Below, one piece after another: positions 1 to 9,727 of a stretch of DNA of 22,530 nt. The stretch is taken from assembly GCA_040235405.1 (NCBI GenBank), contig JBECKT010000096.1:1-22530 (forward strand), read 5' to 3'. Positions within the stretch are counted from its first letter, which is position 1. Every line of letters begins with the position of its first letter. A program made the position numbers and the translations under genes. Below the pieces are notes generated by a model that did not search any database, was not told the DNA's origin, and saw only the letters and a program-made list of their open reading frames with translations. The DNA comes from PGZG01 sp040235405. GTDB lineage: Bacteria; Pseudomonadota; Gammaproteobacteria; Pseudomonadales; Alcanivoracaceae.

Positions 1-107
1 AGTGCCGCAAGGAGGGGTTTAACGACCTGCACCGCTCCGGCCTGCTGAAAGCGATGAAAGGCGTTACCAGCCTCGAAGAAGTTAACCGCGTCACCTCTGG
101 ACACTGA
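1..107 (+). CDS. pilB: PilB, type IV pilus assembly ATPase (C-terminal end only)
   Basis: Only the last 34 residues are in the window; the reading frame is already open at base 3 and stops with TGA at 105-107. The tail contains LLKAMKGVTSLEEVNRVT, which matches the conserved C-terminus of PilB/GspE-type ATPases (a TTSLEEVNRVT-like ending). In the family, PilB is the cytoplasmic hexameric ATPase that powers pilus extension through the platform protein PilC. The call rests on this short match plus pilC beginning 2 bases after the stop, the usual pilB-pilC-pilD order. The Walker motifs and the zinc site lie outside the window, so activity cannot be judged. Confidence 0.88.
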   Translation, partial: CRKEGFNDLHRSGLLKAMKGVTSLEEVNRVTSGH

Positions 108-109
108 TC

Positions 110-1351
110 ATGGCCAAAGCAGCGAAAGCCACGAAAACCAAAGCGCCGGAAAAAAACCATACCTTTCTTTATCAGGGCACCGATAAGAAAGGAGCAAAAG
201 TTAAAGGCGAGATCAGCGGCAAAAATCCTGCGCTAGTCAAACTCGAGCTCAAGAAGCAGGGCATCAATGCCAAGTCCGTAAATCGTAAACTTGTGATCAA
301 TATTGGTGGCAAGAAGAAAATCACCACAATGGATGTCACTATCTTTACCAGACAAATGGCCACAATGATGAAGGCCGGGGTTCCCTTGGTGCAGTCATTT
401 GAAATTGTGGCAGATGGCCTTGATAACCCGACCATGAAAGAGGTAGTACTGAGCATCAAATCCGAGGTGGAGGCTGGCAATAACTTCGCCGGCGCCCTGC
501 GAAAGTATCCGCAGCACTTTGACGACCTGTTCTGCAGTCTGGTTGACTCAGGCGAGCAATCCGGTGCCCTGGAAACCATGCTTGAGCGTGTTGCCGTCTA
601 TAAGGAAAAGGCCGAGGCACTGCGGCTGAAGATAAAGAAAGCAATGAAATATCCGATATCGGTATTGGTCATTGCCGCCGTGGTAACGGGCATCTTGCTT
701 GTAAAGGTAGTCCCGACATTCAAATCCCTGTTCGACGGCTTTGGCGCAGAATTACCAGCCTTTACCCTGTTTGTTCTGGCAATTTCAGACTGGGTCCAGG
801 CCAAGGGTTTCCTGCTGGTAATATTTATCGCGGCCATCATCACCGGGTACAAAGAGGGCAGAAAACGCTCACCGGCATTCAATGCCCTGGCTGACCGCGT
901 GACGCTTAAATTACCGATTGTCGGTGACATTGCCTACAAGGCGACTGTGGCGCGCTACTCCCGAACCCTGTCAACAACGTTTGCGGCGGGTGTTCCACTT
1001 ATCGAAGCACTCGAATCCTGTGCTCAGGCAGCCGGCAACACTGTTTACCGCGACGCCATTCTGCGCATCCGGGACGACGTTTCGACAGGGCAGCAGTTAC
1101 AGTTTGCCATGCGGGCTACAGGAATTTTTCCGAGCATGGCATTGCAGATGGTTGCTATTGGCGAAGAATCCGGCGCACTGGATGCCATGCTCGACAAGGT
1201 TGCCACCTACTTTGAAGCGGAAGTAGATAACGCTGTTGATGGCCTCACCTCGATGATGGAACCGATGATCATGTCATTCCTTGGTGTTGTTATCGGCGGG
1301 CTGATCATCGCCATGTACCTGCCAATTTTCCAGATTGGCGCGGTTGTCTGA
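110..1351 (+). CDS. pilC: PilC, type IV pilus inner-membrane platform protein
   Basis: The 413-residue product has the two-repeat architecture of the GspF/PilC family: one repeat at about residues 78-201 and the second at about 281-403. Each carries the family signature, SGEQSGALETML near 137 and GEESGALDAMLDKVA near 351. Three hydrophobic segments (about 181-203, 226-247 and 387-407) fit the known membrane topology, with a basic cytoplasmic N-terminus of about 70 residues. In the family, PilC is the inner-membrane platform on which pilin subunits are added or removed by the PilB and PilT ATPases. The ATG at 110 lies 2 bases after the pilB stop and no other start is better. Length is normal for the family. 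Confidence 0.95.
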   Translation: MAKAAKATKTKAPEKNHTFLYQGTDKKGAKVKGEISGKNPALVKLELKKQGINAKSVNRKLVINIGGKKKITTMDVTIFTRQMATMMKAGVPLVQSFEIVADGLDNPTMKEVVLSIKSEVEAGNNFAGALRKYPQHFDDLFCSLVDSGEQSGALETMLERVAVYKEKAEALRLKIKKAMKYPISVLVIAAVVTGILLVKVVPTFKSLFDGFGAELPAFTLFVLAISDWVQAKGFLLVIFIAAIITGYKEGRKRSPAFNALADRVTLKLPIVGDIAYKATVARYSRTLSTTFAAGVPLIEALESCAQAAGNTVYRDAILRIRDDVSTGQQLQFAMRATGIFPSMALQMVAIGEESGALDAMLDKVATYFEAEVDNAVDGLTSMMEPMIMSFLGVVIGGLIIAMYLPIFQIGAVV

Positions 1352-1359
1352 CAAATTCT

Positions 1360-2232
1360 ATGGCCATTCTGACTTTGCTTGAGACCAGCCCGACTTTTCT
1401 GGTTGTACTGGTCTTCATTTTCGGCCTGCTGGTGGGCAGTTTTCTCAACGTGGTGATCTATCGCCTGCCGGTGATGATGGAGCGTGCCTGGCAACAGGAG
1501 GCTCGCTCGGTACTCTCACTTCCGGAAGCGCCAACGGCAGAACCTTTCAACCTGGCCACGCCAGCGTCCCGCTGCCCGAAATGCGGTCATGCCATTCGCT
1601 GGTATGAAAATATTCCGCTGCTCAGCTGGCTGATTCTGCGCGGGCGCTGCTCGTCCTGTGGTACCGGTATCAGCGTGCGCTATCCGCTGATTGAGCTTGG
1701 CGCCGGGCTGGTCGCTGCCGTCACCGCCTGGCATGTGGGCTACTCGCCCTGGCTGGGGGCGCTGATTCCGGCCGGCTGGGTGCTGCTGGCTCTGGCCATG
1801 ATTGATTTTGATACCACCCTGCTGCCGGATGATCTGACCTACCCGCTGCTCTGGGCCGGCCTGCTGCTCGCCGTCACCGGCATTTCCCCGGTCAGTCTGG
1901 GCGATGCAGTGATTGGCGCCGCCACGGGCTATCTCGCGCTGTGGTCGGTGTACTGGGCCTTCAAACTGCTCACCGGCAAGGAAGGCATGGGCTATGGCGA
2001 TTTCAAGCTGCTTGCGGCACTGGGTGCCTGGCTCGGCTGGCAGCTTCTGCCGCTGGTGATTCTGCTGTCGTCACTGGTTGGCGCCGTAGTTGGTGGCACC
2101 TTGTTACTGAGTGGACTGGTCAAGCGTGACCAGGGCATTCCGTTTGGCCCCTATCTTGCAGCCGCCGGCTGGATTGCGTTGTTATGGGGAGAGCAGATTG
2201 TCACCGCGTACCTTGGCCTGATGAAATTCTGA
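1360..2232 (+). CDS. pilD: PilD, prepilin leader peptidase / N-methyltransferase
   Basis: The 290-residue polytopic membrane protein is an A24-family aspartic peptidase. It cleaves the short leader of type IV pilins and type II secretion pseudopilins and methylates the new N-terminal Phe. The N-terminus has the family motif GSFLNVVIYRLP. Two CxxC pairs (C72/C75 and C97/C100) form the cytoplasmic zinc-binding loop. The catalytic aspartates are visible as D149 in MIDFDTTLLPDD and D214 in GMGYGDFKLL. These positions agree with what I recall for Pseudomonas aeruginosa PilD, which has the same length. The gene begins 8 bases after the pilC stop, has no obvious Shine-Dalgarno sequence, and probably relies on readthrough from pilC. 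Its stop overlaps the coaE start as ATGA. Confidence 0.96.
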   Translation: MAILTLLETSPTFLVVLVFIFGLLVGSFLNVVIYRLPVMMERAWQQEARSVLSLPEAPTAEPFNLATPASRCPKCGHAIRWYENIPLLSWLILRGRCSSCGTGISVRYPLIELGAGLVAAVTAWHVGYSPWLGALIPAGWVLLALAMIDFDTTLLPDDLTYPLLWAGLLLAVTGISPVSLGDAVIGAATGYLALWSVYWAFKLLTGKEGMGYGDFKLLAALGAWLGWQLLPLVILLSSLVGAVVGGTLLLSGLVKRDQGIPFGPYLAAAGWIALLWGEQIVTAYLGLMKF

Positions 2233-2834
2233 TGCTGGTTATCGGACTCACCGGAGGCATTGGCAGCGGCAAGACCGCCGCGTCAGATTACCTTGCCAGC
2301 AAGGGTATCTGCGTAGTCGATGCAGACCTCGCTGCCAGAGTCGTGGTTGAGCCCGGCCAGCCTGCACTGGCCGCCATCCGCCAGCGTTTTGGCGATGCTG
2401 TTATTCAGACTGATGGCGCCCTTGATCGTCGCGCACTGCGCGACATCGTGTTTGCCGACAGCAGCGCCCGCAAGGATCTCGAAGCTATCACCCATCCGGC
2501 TATCGGCGCGGAAATTGTCCGCCAGCTCGGCGCCTCGACGTCTCCCTACACCCTGCTGGTATCACCGCTGCTTCTCGAAAGCAGCCAGCACAAGCTGGCC
2601 AACCGGATCCTGCTGATTGATGTGCCGGAGGCTGTTCAGCTGAGCCGCACGGCAAGCCGTGACAAGGTTGCCGAAGCGCAGGTAAAGGCCATTATCGCTG
2701 CGCAGATGCCGCGCGAAGAAAAGCGTCGTCATGCCGATGATATCGTCATGAATGATGCCGACCTGACGAGCCTGCATCGGCAACTCGACGCATTACATGA
2801 AACTTACCTGAAAATGGCAGAATCCCATGGCTGA
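2232..2834 (+). CDS. coaE: Dephospho-CoA kinase
   Basis: CoaE phosphorylates the 3'-hydroxyl of dephospho-CoA with ATP, the last step of coenzyme A synthesis, in the cytoplasm. The product begins MLVIGLTGGIGSGKT, an N-terminal P-loop at about residues 5-15, followed by the DAD motif at about 30-32 and the GxxxRR-like start of the lid (DGALDRRALR). I chose the ATG at 2232, which overlaps the pilD stop by three bases (ATGA) and gives 200 residues, the usual CoaE length. An upstream in-frame ATG at 2184 would add 16 residues with no family similarity. The 3' end overlaps yacG by 8 bases. Linkage of coaE and yacG to pil genes is common in gammaproteobacteria and probably reflects shared transcription, not a shared pathway. 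Confidence 0.96.
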   Translation: MLVIGLTGGIGSGKTAASDYLASKGICVVDADLAARVVVEPGQPALAAIRQRFGDAVIQTDGALDRRALRDIVFADSSARKDLEAITHPAIGAEIVRQLGASTSPYTLLVSPLLLESSQHKLANRILLIDVPEAVQLSRTASRDKVAEAQVKAIIAAQMPREEKRRHADDIVMNDADLTSLHRQLDALHETYLKMAESHG

Positions 2835-3015
2835 ACCCGACGCCCGTATCGTTGCCTGCCCGCAATGTCGCAAGCCGGTGCAATGGCGCGCCGACAACCC
2901 GTTCCGCCCGTTCTGCAGCGAACGCTGCAAATTGATTGATCTGGGCGACTGGGCCGCGGAACGTCACGCCATCCCCGGCGCAAACGATCCGTCAGATTTC
3001 AACGACGAGATTTGA
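2827..3015 (+). CDS. yacG: YacG, zinc-binding DNA gyrase inhibitor
   Basis: This 62-residue protein has the YacG zinc-ribbon pattern: C11-P-Q-C14 followed by C30-S-E-R-C34, then the conserved KLIDLGDWA segment and an acidic tail (NDPSDFNDEI). In E. coli, YacG binds GyrB and blocks DNA binding by gyrase; the same role is inferred here from family membership. The start ATG lies inside the end of coaE (8-base overlap), suggesting translational coupling. In E. coli zapD lies between coaE and yacG; here nothing does. This is the last gene of the plus-strand run and is followed by the REP-like repeat. Confidence 0.95.
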   Translation: MAEPDARIVACPQCRKPVQWRADNPFRPFCSERCKLIDLGDWAAERHAIPGANDPSDFNDEI

Positions 3016-3050
3016 TCGTTAAGGAATTTTCGAAAAGCTGTGGCACTTGT

Positions 3051-3112
3051 GCAGGAGCGGCCGACCGGCCGCGATTTTCTGGCGTGGATCGCGGTCGATC
3101 GACCGCTCCTAC
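3051..3112. repeat. REP-like imperfect inverted repeat between convergent genes
   Basis: Two 25-base arms, 3051-3075 and 3088-3112, are near-perfect reverse complements (about four mismatches) around a 12-base spacer. Each arm contains GGAGCGG followed by an internal palindromic core (CCGACCGGCCGCGAT on the left, ATCGCGGTCGATCGACCG on the right). The GTAGGAGCGG...CGCGAT pattern is what I know from extragenic palindromic (REP/REPIN) elements of Pseudomonas and related bacteria. It fills the 115-base gap between yacG and the convergent mutT fusion, a typical place for such elements. It could stop transcription or protect mRNA ends on either side, but there is no T-run, so it is not a classical terminator. 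Confidence 0.75.
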
Positions 3113-3130
3113 GTGGCTCTCAGAAGCTCT

Positions 3131-4066
3131 TTAACCAAAGAAGTCACGGATCCCGGCAACACCGCGAGCACCGTGGCCGCGTGCCAATTCCACATCTGCC
3201 TTGTTGACACCGCCCAGGGCATACACCGCAAACGGCCGGCCAACTGCCAGCCTGGCAAATTGCTGCCAACCAAGCGGCGCCACATCGGGATGACTTGCAG
3301 TGTGGCAGACCGGAGACAAGGTCACCATATCCGCACCAAGCTGCCGGGCGACCTCCAGCTCCGCTTCGTTATGGCAGGCCACCGACAGAAAGTTCACCTC
3401 CGGACGCTGCTGCAACGTCGCCGCTACATCCGCGCTCAGGTGCAGACCATCGGCACCGGTTTGCGACAACAGCGCCGGATTATTTCGCACCAGCACCAAC
3501 GCAGCGGATTGGTGGCAAAGCTCGACCGCCTGCGACAGAATCGCCGGGCTTTTTTCCAGCCCACGCAGATACACCAGGCCGGCACCGGATGCGACTGCGG
3601 AAGCCAGGCGACTGAGCCAGTCCTCCGGCAACATCTCGGGCAGAATGACAAGCTGATCTGATAGTTGCAGCGCTTTGACAACCGGACGGTTGGCGGCGGG
3701 AAATTCCAGCATGCCCAGCTCGTTCACCGCGAACCAGCAAACCGGCTGACCTTCACGGCCATGCGGCTCGCCGTGCCAACCGGTGACCTCGCGAAAATGC
3801 AGACGCACATGCAAGTCAGGGTAATGATGATCGACCGTCATAAACGGCCGGCATGACCGGGTGGTGACTCCGAGCTCTTCTTCAAGCTCCCGGTTCAGGG
3901 CACGCTCCAGTGCCTCACCGGTTTCCACCTTGCCGCCGGGAAATTCCCAACGACCACCCTGATGCTTATGCTCGGGTCGCCGGGCAAGCAGAACCCGGCC
4001 TGAGTCGTCGCGGATAATTGCCGCTACAACATCCAGCCGTGACGTATCAGGTACGGTATTCGGCAT
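3131..4066 (-). CDS. mutT: MutT-type Nudix hydrolase fused to a ThiE/TenI-like domain
   Basis: The N-terminal 130 residues form a MutT-like Nudix domain. The complete Nudix box runs from G45 to V67 (GGKVETGE...RELEEELGV). This domain is expected to hydrolyse oxidised nucleotides such as 8-oxo-dGTP. The C-terminal half (about 137-311) resembles thiamine phosphate synthase/TenI barrels: NNPALLSQTGADGLHLS, TLSPVCHTASHP and VYALGGVNKAD are characteristic. The fusion is a known Nudix subfamily in Pseudomonas and relatives; the role of the second domain is unsettled. I start at the ATG at 4066, which overlaps the end of argJ by 20 bases and gives 311 residues. An upstream in-frame start at 4126 lies deeper in argJ and adds non-conserved residues. 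It is the last gene of secA-argJ-mutT. Confidence 0.88.
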   Translation of the reverse strand: MPNTVPDTSRLDVVAAIIRDDSGRVLLARRPEHKHQGGRWEFPGGKVETGEALERALNRELEEELGVTTRSCRPFMTVDHHYPDLHVRLHFREVTGWHGEPHGREGQPVCWFAVNELGMLEFPAANRPVVKALQLSDQLVILPEMLPEDWLSRLASAVASGAGLVYLRGLEKSPAILSQAVELCHQSAALVLVRNNPALLSQTGADGLHLSADVAATLQQRPEVNFLSVACHNEAELEVARQLGADMVTLSPVCHTASHPDVAPLGWQQFARLAVGRPFAVYALGGVNKADVELARGHGARGVAGIRDFFG

Positions 4067-5252
4067 TAATCTTGACGTAGTCGTAACTGAAATCGCAGGT
4101 CCAGACAGTCGCACTGCCCTCGCCAACAGCCAGACCGATGGTGATACGAATGTCGCCCTGGGCCATCACCGCTGCACCACGGGCCTCGGTGTAATCGGCC
4201 GCAACGGCACCATTGGCAACGATCTGCACATCATCCAGCCAGATGCTGACCCGCTCGACATTCAGCGCCGCAATTGGCGCACGGCCCACCGCAGCAAGAA
4301 TACGGCCCCAGTTGGGATCGGAAGCAAACAGGGCGGTTTTGACCAGCGGTGAATGGGCCACCGTTTCGGCAATGGCTCGGGCATCGGCATCAGTGTGCGC
4401 ACCCTCAACCCGCACCTCGACGAATTTGGTGGCACCTTCACCATCACGCACGATGGCATGGGCAAGCGTGACAAATACCTGATGCAAGGCAGCAAACAGA
4501 GTCTGCGCTTCCGGGCTGTTTTCCGACACCGGCGCGGCCATGCCGGCCTTGCCGGTGGCCACCAGCATGCAGGCATCATTGGTGGAAGTATCACCATCAA
4601 TACTGATGCAATTGAACGACTGGTCCGCCAGCTGCTTGAGCCAGCGCTGCAACAACACCGGCTCGATACTCGCGTCGGTGGCAACAAAGCCCAGCATGGT
4701 CGCCATATTCGGCTTGATCATACCGGCACCCTTGGCAATACCGGTGATGGTCACCGGAACACCATTGAGCTCAACCCGATGCGAGGCGATTTTCGGCCGG
4801 GTATCGGTGGTCATGATGCCTTCCGATGCCAACCCCCAGCCATGCTCATCCAGCGCTTCCAGCGCCGCGGGCAGGCCGCGCTCAAACGGCGGCAGGGTAA
4901 ACAGCTCACCAATCACACCGGTGGAAAACGGCAGCACCTGATCGCGCTGGCAACCGGCAGCCGCCGCCAGCAGGTCACAGCTGGCCAGACAGTTCTGCAT
5001 GCCCTTTTCGCCTGTTCCGGCGTTGGCATAACCGGTGTTGATCATCAGGTAGCGTGGCGTTGCCGTCGCAAGATGCTGCTGCGCCACCTGCACCGGTGCC
5101 GCACAGAAACGGTTCAGGGTAAACACACCGGCAGTCGCAGCACCTTCCGCCAGTTCAAACACCACCAGATCATAACGGTTCGGCTTTTTGACACCGGCCT
5201 TGACCGCAGACACCCGCACGCCGGATACCGGCAACCAGCTGACCTGACTCAA
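4047..5252 (-). CDS. argJ: ArgJ, glutamate N-acetyltransferase (ornithine acetyltransferase)
   Basis: ArgJ moves the acetyl group from N-acetylornithine to glutamate in the cyclic arginine pathway; in some organisms it also makes N-acetylglutamate from acetyl-CoA. The 401-residue precursor contains the self-cleavage motif KGAGMIKPNMATMLG. Cleavage is expected between A184 and T185, giving alpha and beta chains with T185 as the nucleophile. Other conserved blocks are NTGYANAGTG near 72, STGVIGE near 110 and the late DPNWGRILAAVGRA. The start codon is TTG at 5252, supported by AGGAG at 5266-5262 with a 9-base spacer; no upstream ATG is available because secA ends at 5268. Whether it is mono- or bifunctional cannot be read from the sequence. 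Confidence 0.94.
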   Translation of the reverse strand: MSQVSWLPVSGVRVSAVKAGVKKPNRYDLVVFELAEGAATAGVFTLNRFCAAPVQVAQQHLATATPRYLMINTGYANAGTGEKGMQNCLASCDLLAAAAGCQRDQVLPFSTGVIGELFTLPPFERGLPAALEALDEHGWGLASEGIMTTDTRPKIASHRVELNGVPVTITGIAKGAGMIKPNMATMLGFVATDASIEPVLLQRWLKQLADQSFNCISIDGDTSTNDACMLVATGKAGMAAPVSENSPEAQTLFAALHQVFVTLAHAIVRDGEGATKFVEVRVEGAHTDADARAIAETVAHSPLVKTALFASDPNWGRILAAVGRAPIAALNVERVSIWLDDVQIVANGAVAADYTEARGAAVMAQGDIRITIGLAVGEGSATVWTCDFSYDYVKINAEYRT

Positions 5253-5261
5253 AGGTTTGCT

Positions 5262-5266
5262 CTCCT
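5262..5266 (-). promoter_or_regulatory. Shine-Dalgarno site fixing the TTG start of argJ
   Basis: AGGAG on the minus strand stands 9 bases before the TTG at 5252 and just before the secA stop codon (5270-5268). Ribosomes finishing secA would be placed to restart on argJ. It supports TTG as the real start. Confidence 0.7.
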
Positions 5267-5267
5267 G

Positions 5268-8003
<2,736 letters not shown>

Positions 8004-8119
8004 GGAACGTCCGCTTTCCTGTTTCGTGAATGTCTGGCGCGGCCTGAGGGGGTGCGCCTTGAGAAAGGCGACATTCTACCCGTTCGGTGACAGTGATATA
8101 AGGGCGGGAAGGAACAAGG
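8004..8119 (-). promoter_or_regulatory. secA leader and probable promoter region
   Basis: This 116-base stretch between the terminator and the secA ATG must hold the secA promoter if the terminator works. A TAGAAT sequence on the minus strand (8078-8073) could be a -10 box, but I see no good -35 at the right distance. Next to it is a small perfect hairpin, CGCCTT-GAGA-AAGGCG (8055-8070), which would lie near the start of the transcript. No upstream open frame resembling SecM is visible. Confidence 0.3.
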
Positions 8120-8147
8120 AAAAAAGGCCCGGAAACCGGGCCTTTTT
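8120..8147. terminator. Bidirectional intrinsic terminator between the M23 gene and secA
   Basis: A perfect GC-rich stem, GGCCCGG (8126-8132) and CCGGGCC (8136-8142) with an AAA loop, is flanked by six A on the left and five T on the right. The symmetric A and T runs make it a terminator on both strands. On the minus strand it sits 4 bases beyond the M23 peptidase stop codon, so it should end that transcript and separate it from secA. Confidence 0.9.
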
Positions 8148-8151
8148 CAAC

Positions 8152-9084
8152 TCAGCGAGGACGGTGCAGGAAGGGTTCGGGATTGATGTGCTGGCCGTGG
8201 CGCAACACCTCATAGTGGACATGCGGCCCCGTGGAACGGCCAGTGGAGCCCAGCGTTGCCACCGGCTCACCGGCACGAACGATGTCACCGGTACTGACCA
8301 GGAAATCCTTGAGGTGCCCATAGCGCGTAGTCAAACCGTTACCATGGTTAATCTCAACCATGTTGCCGTAGCCCCAACGATCGCCGGAATAGGTCACCAC
8401 GCCAGCGCCGGTGGCAACCACATCAGTGCCTTCCTTACCGGCAAAGTCGACCCCCTTGTGCTGGGCCAGTCGACCACTGAACGGATCCGTGCGGCGGCCG
8501 AAGCGGGACGACAACCAGCCACGCTGTACCGGACGGCCGGACAGTGACGCCTCGCGCTCCTGACGACGATTATTCATCAGGCCTTCGAGAATATTCAGCT
8601 GTTCTTCGCGACGCTCCAGGGTGACAGCCAGATCACCGAGCGCATCGACGAAGGCGGGCGGCGCATATGCCAGATCAGCGGTATCGCCGATCGCCTCCGG
8701 ACCGCCAAGCGCTGGCGCAGAGGAAAAGTCGAACTCGTCCGCACGAATGCCGGCAACATCCAGCAGGCGCTCGCCAAGCGCATCCAGCCGCAACAACCTT
8801 GCCTGCATATCAGCCAGGCGCAGGGTCAATGCCCGCACTTCCTCGTCCGCCTGGCGCTGCAAAATGGCCAGCTGTTCCTGCTGCCCGCGGACATCGTCAT
8901 GCCAGCGCTGCGCCACCTCATCACTGAGCAGCGGCTGATCAATGTAATGGCTGATATAGTAGGCGCCGATACCTGCTGACAACGGCAAGGCCAGCAGCAA
9001 CAGGGCCCCCGCCCAGCCCAGCCAGCGCGGCAGATGCAGCGTCCGGGAGCCACCCCGACGCGGATTGAGGATGATGATATTCAT
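8152..9084 (-). CDS. M23-family peptidoglycan endopeptidase, membrane anchored
   Basis: The 310-residue protein has a basic N-terminus, one membrane segment (about 21-43), a heptad-rich helical region (about 56-105, again about 145-178), and a C-terminal LytM/M23 domain (about 185-305). The zinc and catalytic residues of active M23 enzymes are all visible: H209 and D213 in HKGVDFAG, H257 in YGHL, and H288/H290 in GPHVHYE. It is therefore predicted to be an active periplasmic endopeptidase cutting peptide cross-links, not a degenerate activator of the EnvC/NlpD kind. I recall an uncharacterised relative at the same place in Pseudomonas. It is divergent from the dciA-like gene and ends at a strong terminator. 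The substrate bond cannot be told from sequence. Confidence 0.9.
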   Translation of the reverse strand: MNIIILNPRRGGSRTLHLPRWLGWAGALLLLALPLSAGIGAYYISHYIDQPLLSDEVAQRWHDDVRGQQEQLAILQRQADEEVRALTLRLADMQARLLRLDALGERLLDVAGIRADEFDFSSAPALGGPEAIGDTADLAYAPPAFVDALGDLAVTLERREEQLNILEGLMNNRRQEREASLSGRPVQRGWLSSRFGRRTDPFSGRLAQHKGVDFAGKEGTDVVATGAGVVTYSGDRWGYGNMVEINHGNGLTTRYGHLKDFLVSTGDIVRAGEPVATLGSTGRSTGPHVHYEVLRHGQHINPEPFLHRPR

Positions 9085-9177
9085 GCAGATTTCGCCAATT
9101 TTCCCTTTACTGACAATCAGTTGGGATATTATCTTCGGTTATTTTCTGAGCAACAGGGTCAATGCTAAGAAAACCTT
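9085..9177. promoter_or_regulatory. Divergent intergenic region between the M23 gene and the dciA-like gene
   Basis: These 93 bases are visibly more AT-rich than the flanking genes and must serve both divergent genes. On the plus strand TATTAT (9127-9132) could be a -10 box, with TTTACT (9106-9111) as a poor -35 at a short 15-base spacing. On the minus strand I see TTGACC (9162-9157) but no matching -10. The region is likely to hold promoters; their exact position is not established. Confidence 0.35.
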
Positions 9178-9618
9178 ATGAGCAATGCAACCCTACCGCC
9201 ATCGCTTGATTCCCTGCTGGGGGCCAATTCTGCCCTCAGCCGGCGCTTGCGGGCGGTAAATAAACCACCCGCCACTTTATCCTTGCCGTCACTTCCTCCG
9301 GCCCTTGCCGCCAAAACCCGCGCCGAGCTAGCGGAGGGGGAGCTGCTACTGATAGCCGAAACCAGTGCGGTTGCCCAGATGCTTCGCTTTCACGGCCCCC
9401 GGCTCGCACGGGAGGCCGGAGTTTCCGGGTTCAGCGTCAGGGTTCAGGCCAGCCCGGAACCGCTTGTGCGCCCTTCTTCACTACAACCTCCGGAGCTTGA
9501 TTCCGGGTCTGCCAGGGTGCTCAGTGAGGCGGCCCGACTGTGCGACCACGCGCCCCTGGCGGCAGCACTGGATCGGCTCGCAGCACTTGCCACAGGACCA
9601 TCTGACCCGAAAGACTGA
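9178..9618 (+). CDS. dciA: DUF721 / DciA-like protein, putative replicative helicase loader
   Basis: The 146-residue protein fits the DUF721 (DciA) family. It has an N-terminal SLDSLLGANSALSRRLRAV helix, then LPPALAAKTRAELAEGELLLIAETSAVAQMLRF spread over residues 39-71, close to the usual pattern of a basic/helical segment, a beta hairpin and S-x-x-x-A-x-x-LR. DciA members interact with DnaB helicase and promote its loading in bacteria lacking DnaC. In Pseudomonas the family member also lies between secA and lpxC, which strengthens the call. Odd points: the Trp commonly seen before A-x-x-LR is Val here, the C-terminal half is low-complexity and Ala/Pro/Ser-rich, and there is no clear Shine-Dalgarno sequence before the ATG at 9178. 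Confidence in the family is good; the function is inferred. Confidence 0.7.
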   Translation: MSNATLPPSLDSLLGANSALSRRLRAVNKPPATLSLPSLPPALAAKTRAELAEGELLLIAETSAVAQMLRFHGPRLAREAGVSGFSVRVQASPEPLVRPSSLQPPELDSGSARVLSEAARLCDHAPLAAALDRLAALATGPSDPKD

Positions 9619-9678
9619 ACAAAATCCATGCAGGCGGTCACATTGTCTTAATCGCGAAGGCTGTAAACGTAAAAGGTC

Positions 9679-9706
9679 GTAAAGACAAAAGGCCCCGCAG
9701 GGCCTT
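9679..9706 (-). terminator. Intrinsic terminator after lpxC
   Basis: Read on the minus strand, AAGGCCC (9706-9700), loop TGCG, and GGGCCTT (9695-9689) form a 7-bp perfect stem followed by TTTTGTCTTT. It begins 21 bases past the lpxC stop and should end the large dcw transcript. On the plus strand there is no T-run after the stem, so it would be weak for the convergent dciA-like gene. Confidence 0.8.
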
Positions 9707-9727
9707 GCACCACTTCCCGAATAACGC

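Noticed and set aside
111..118. MurD ATP loop with Ala in place of Gly (SNAKST), seen at MurD residues 113-118 as a possible defect
   Set aside because: The Lys, Ser and Thr that bind ATP are kept, and I recall the same variant in Pseudomonas MurD, so it is likely to be normal. The coordinates given are protein residues, not bases.
101..120. Possible fusion or frameshift between pilB and pilC
   Set aside because: There is a clean TGA stop at 105-107 and a separate ATG at 110; both ends match their families.
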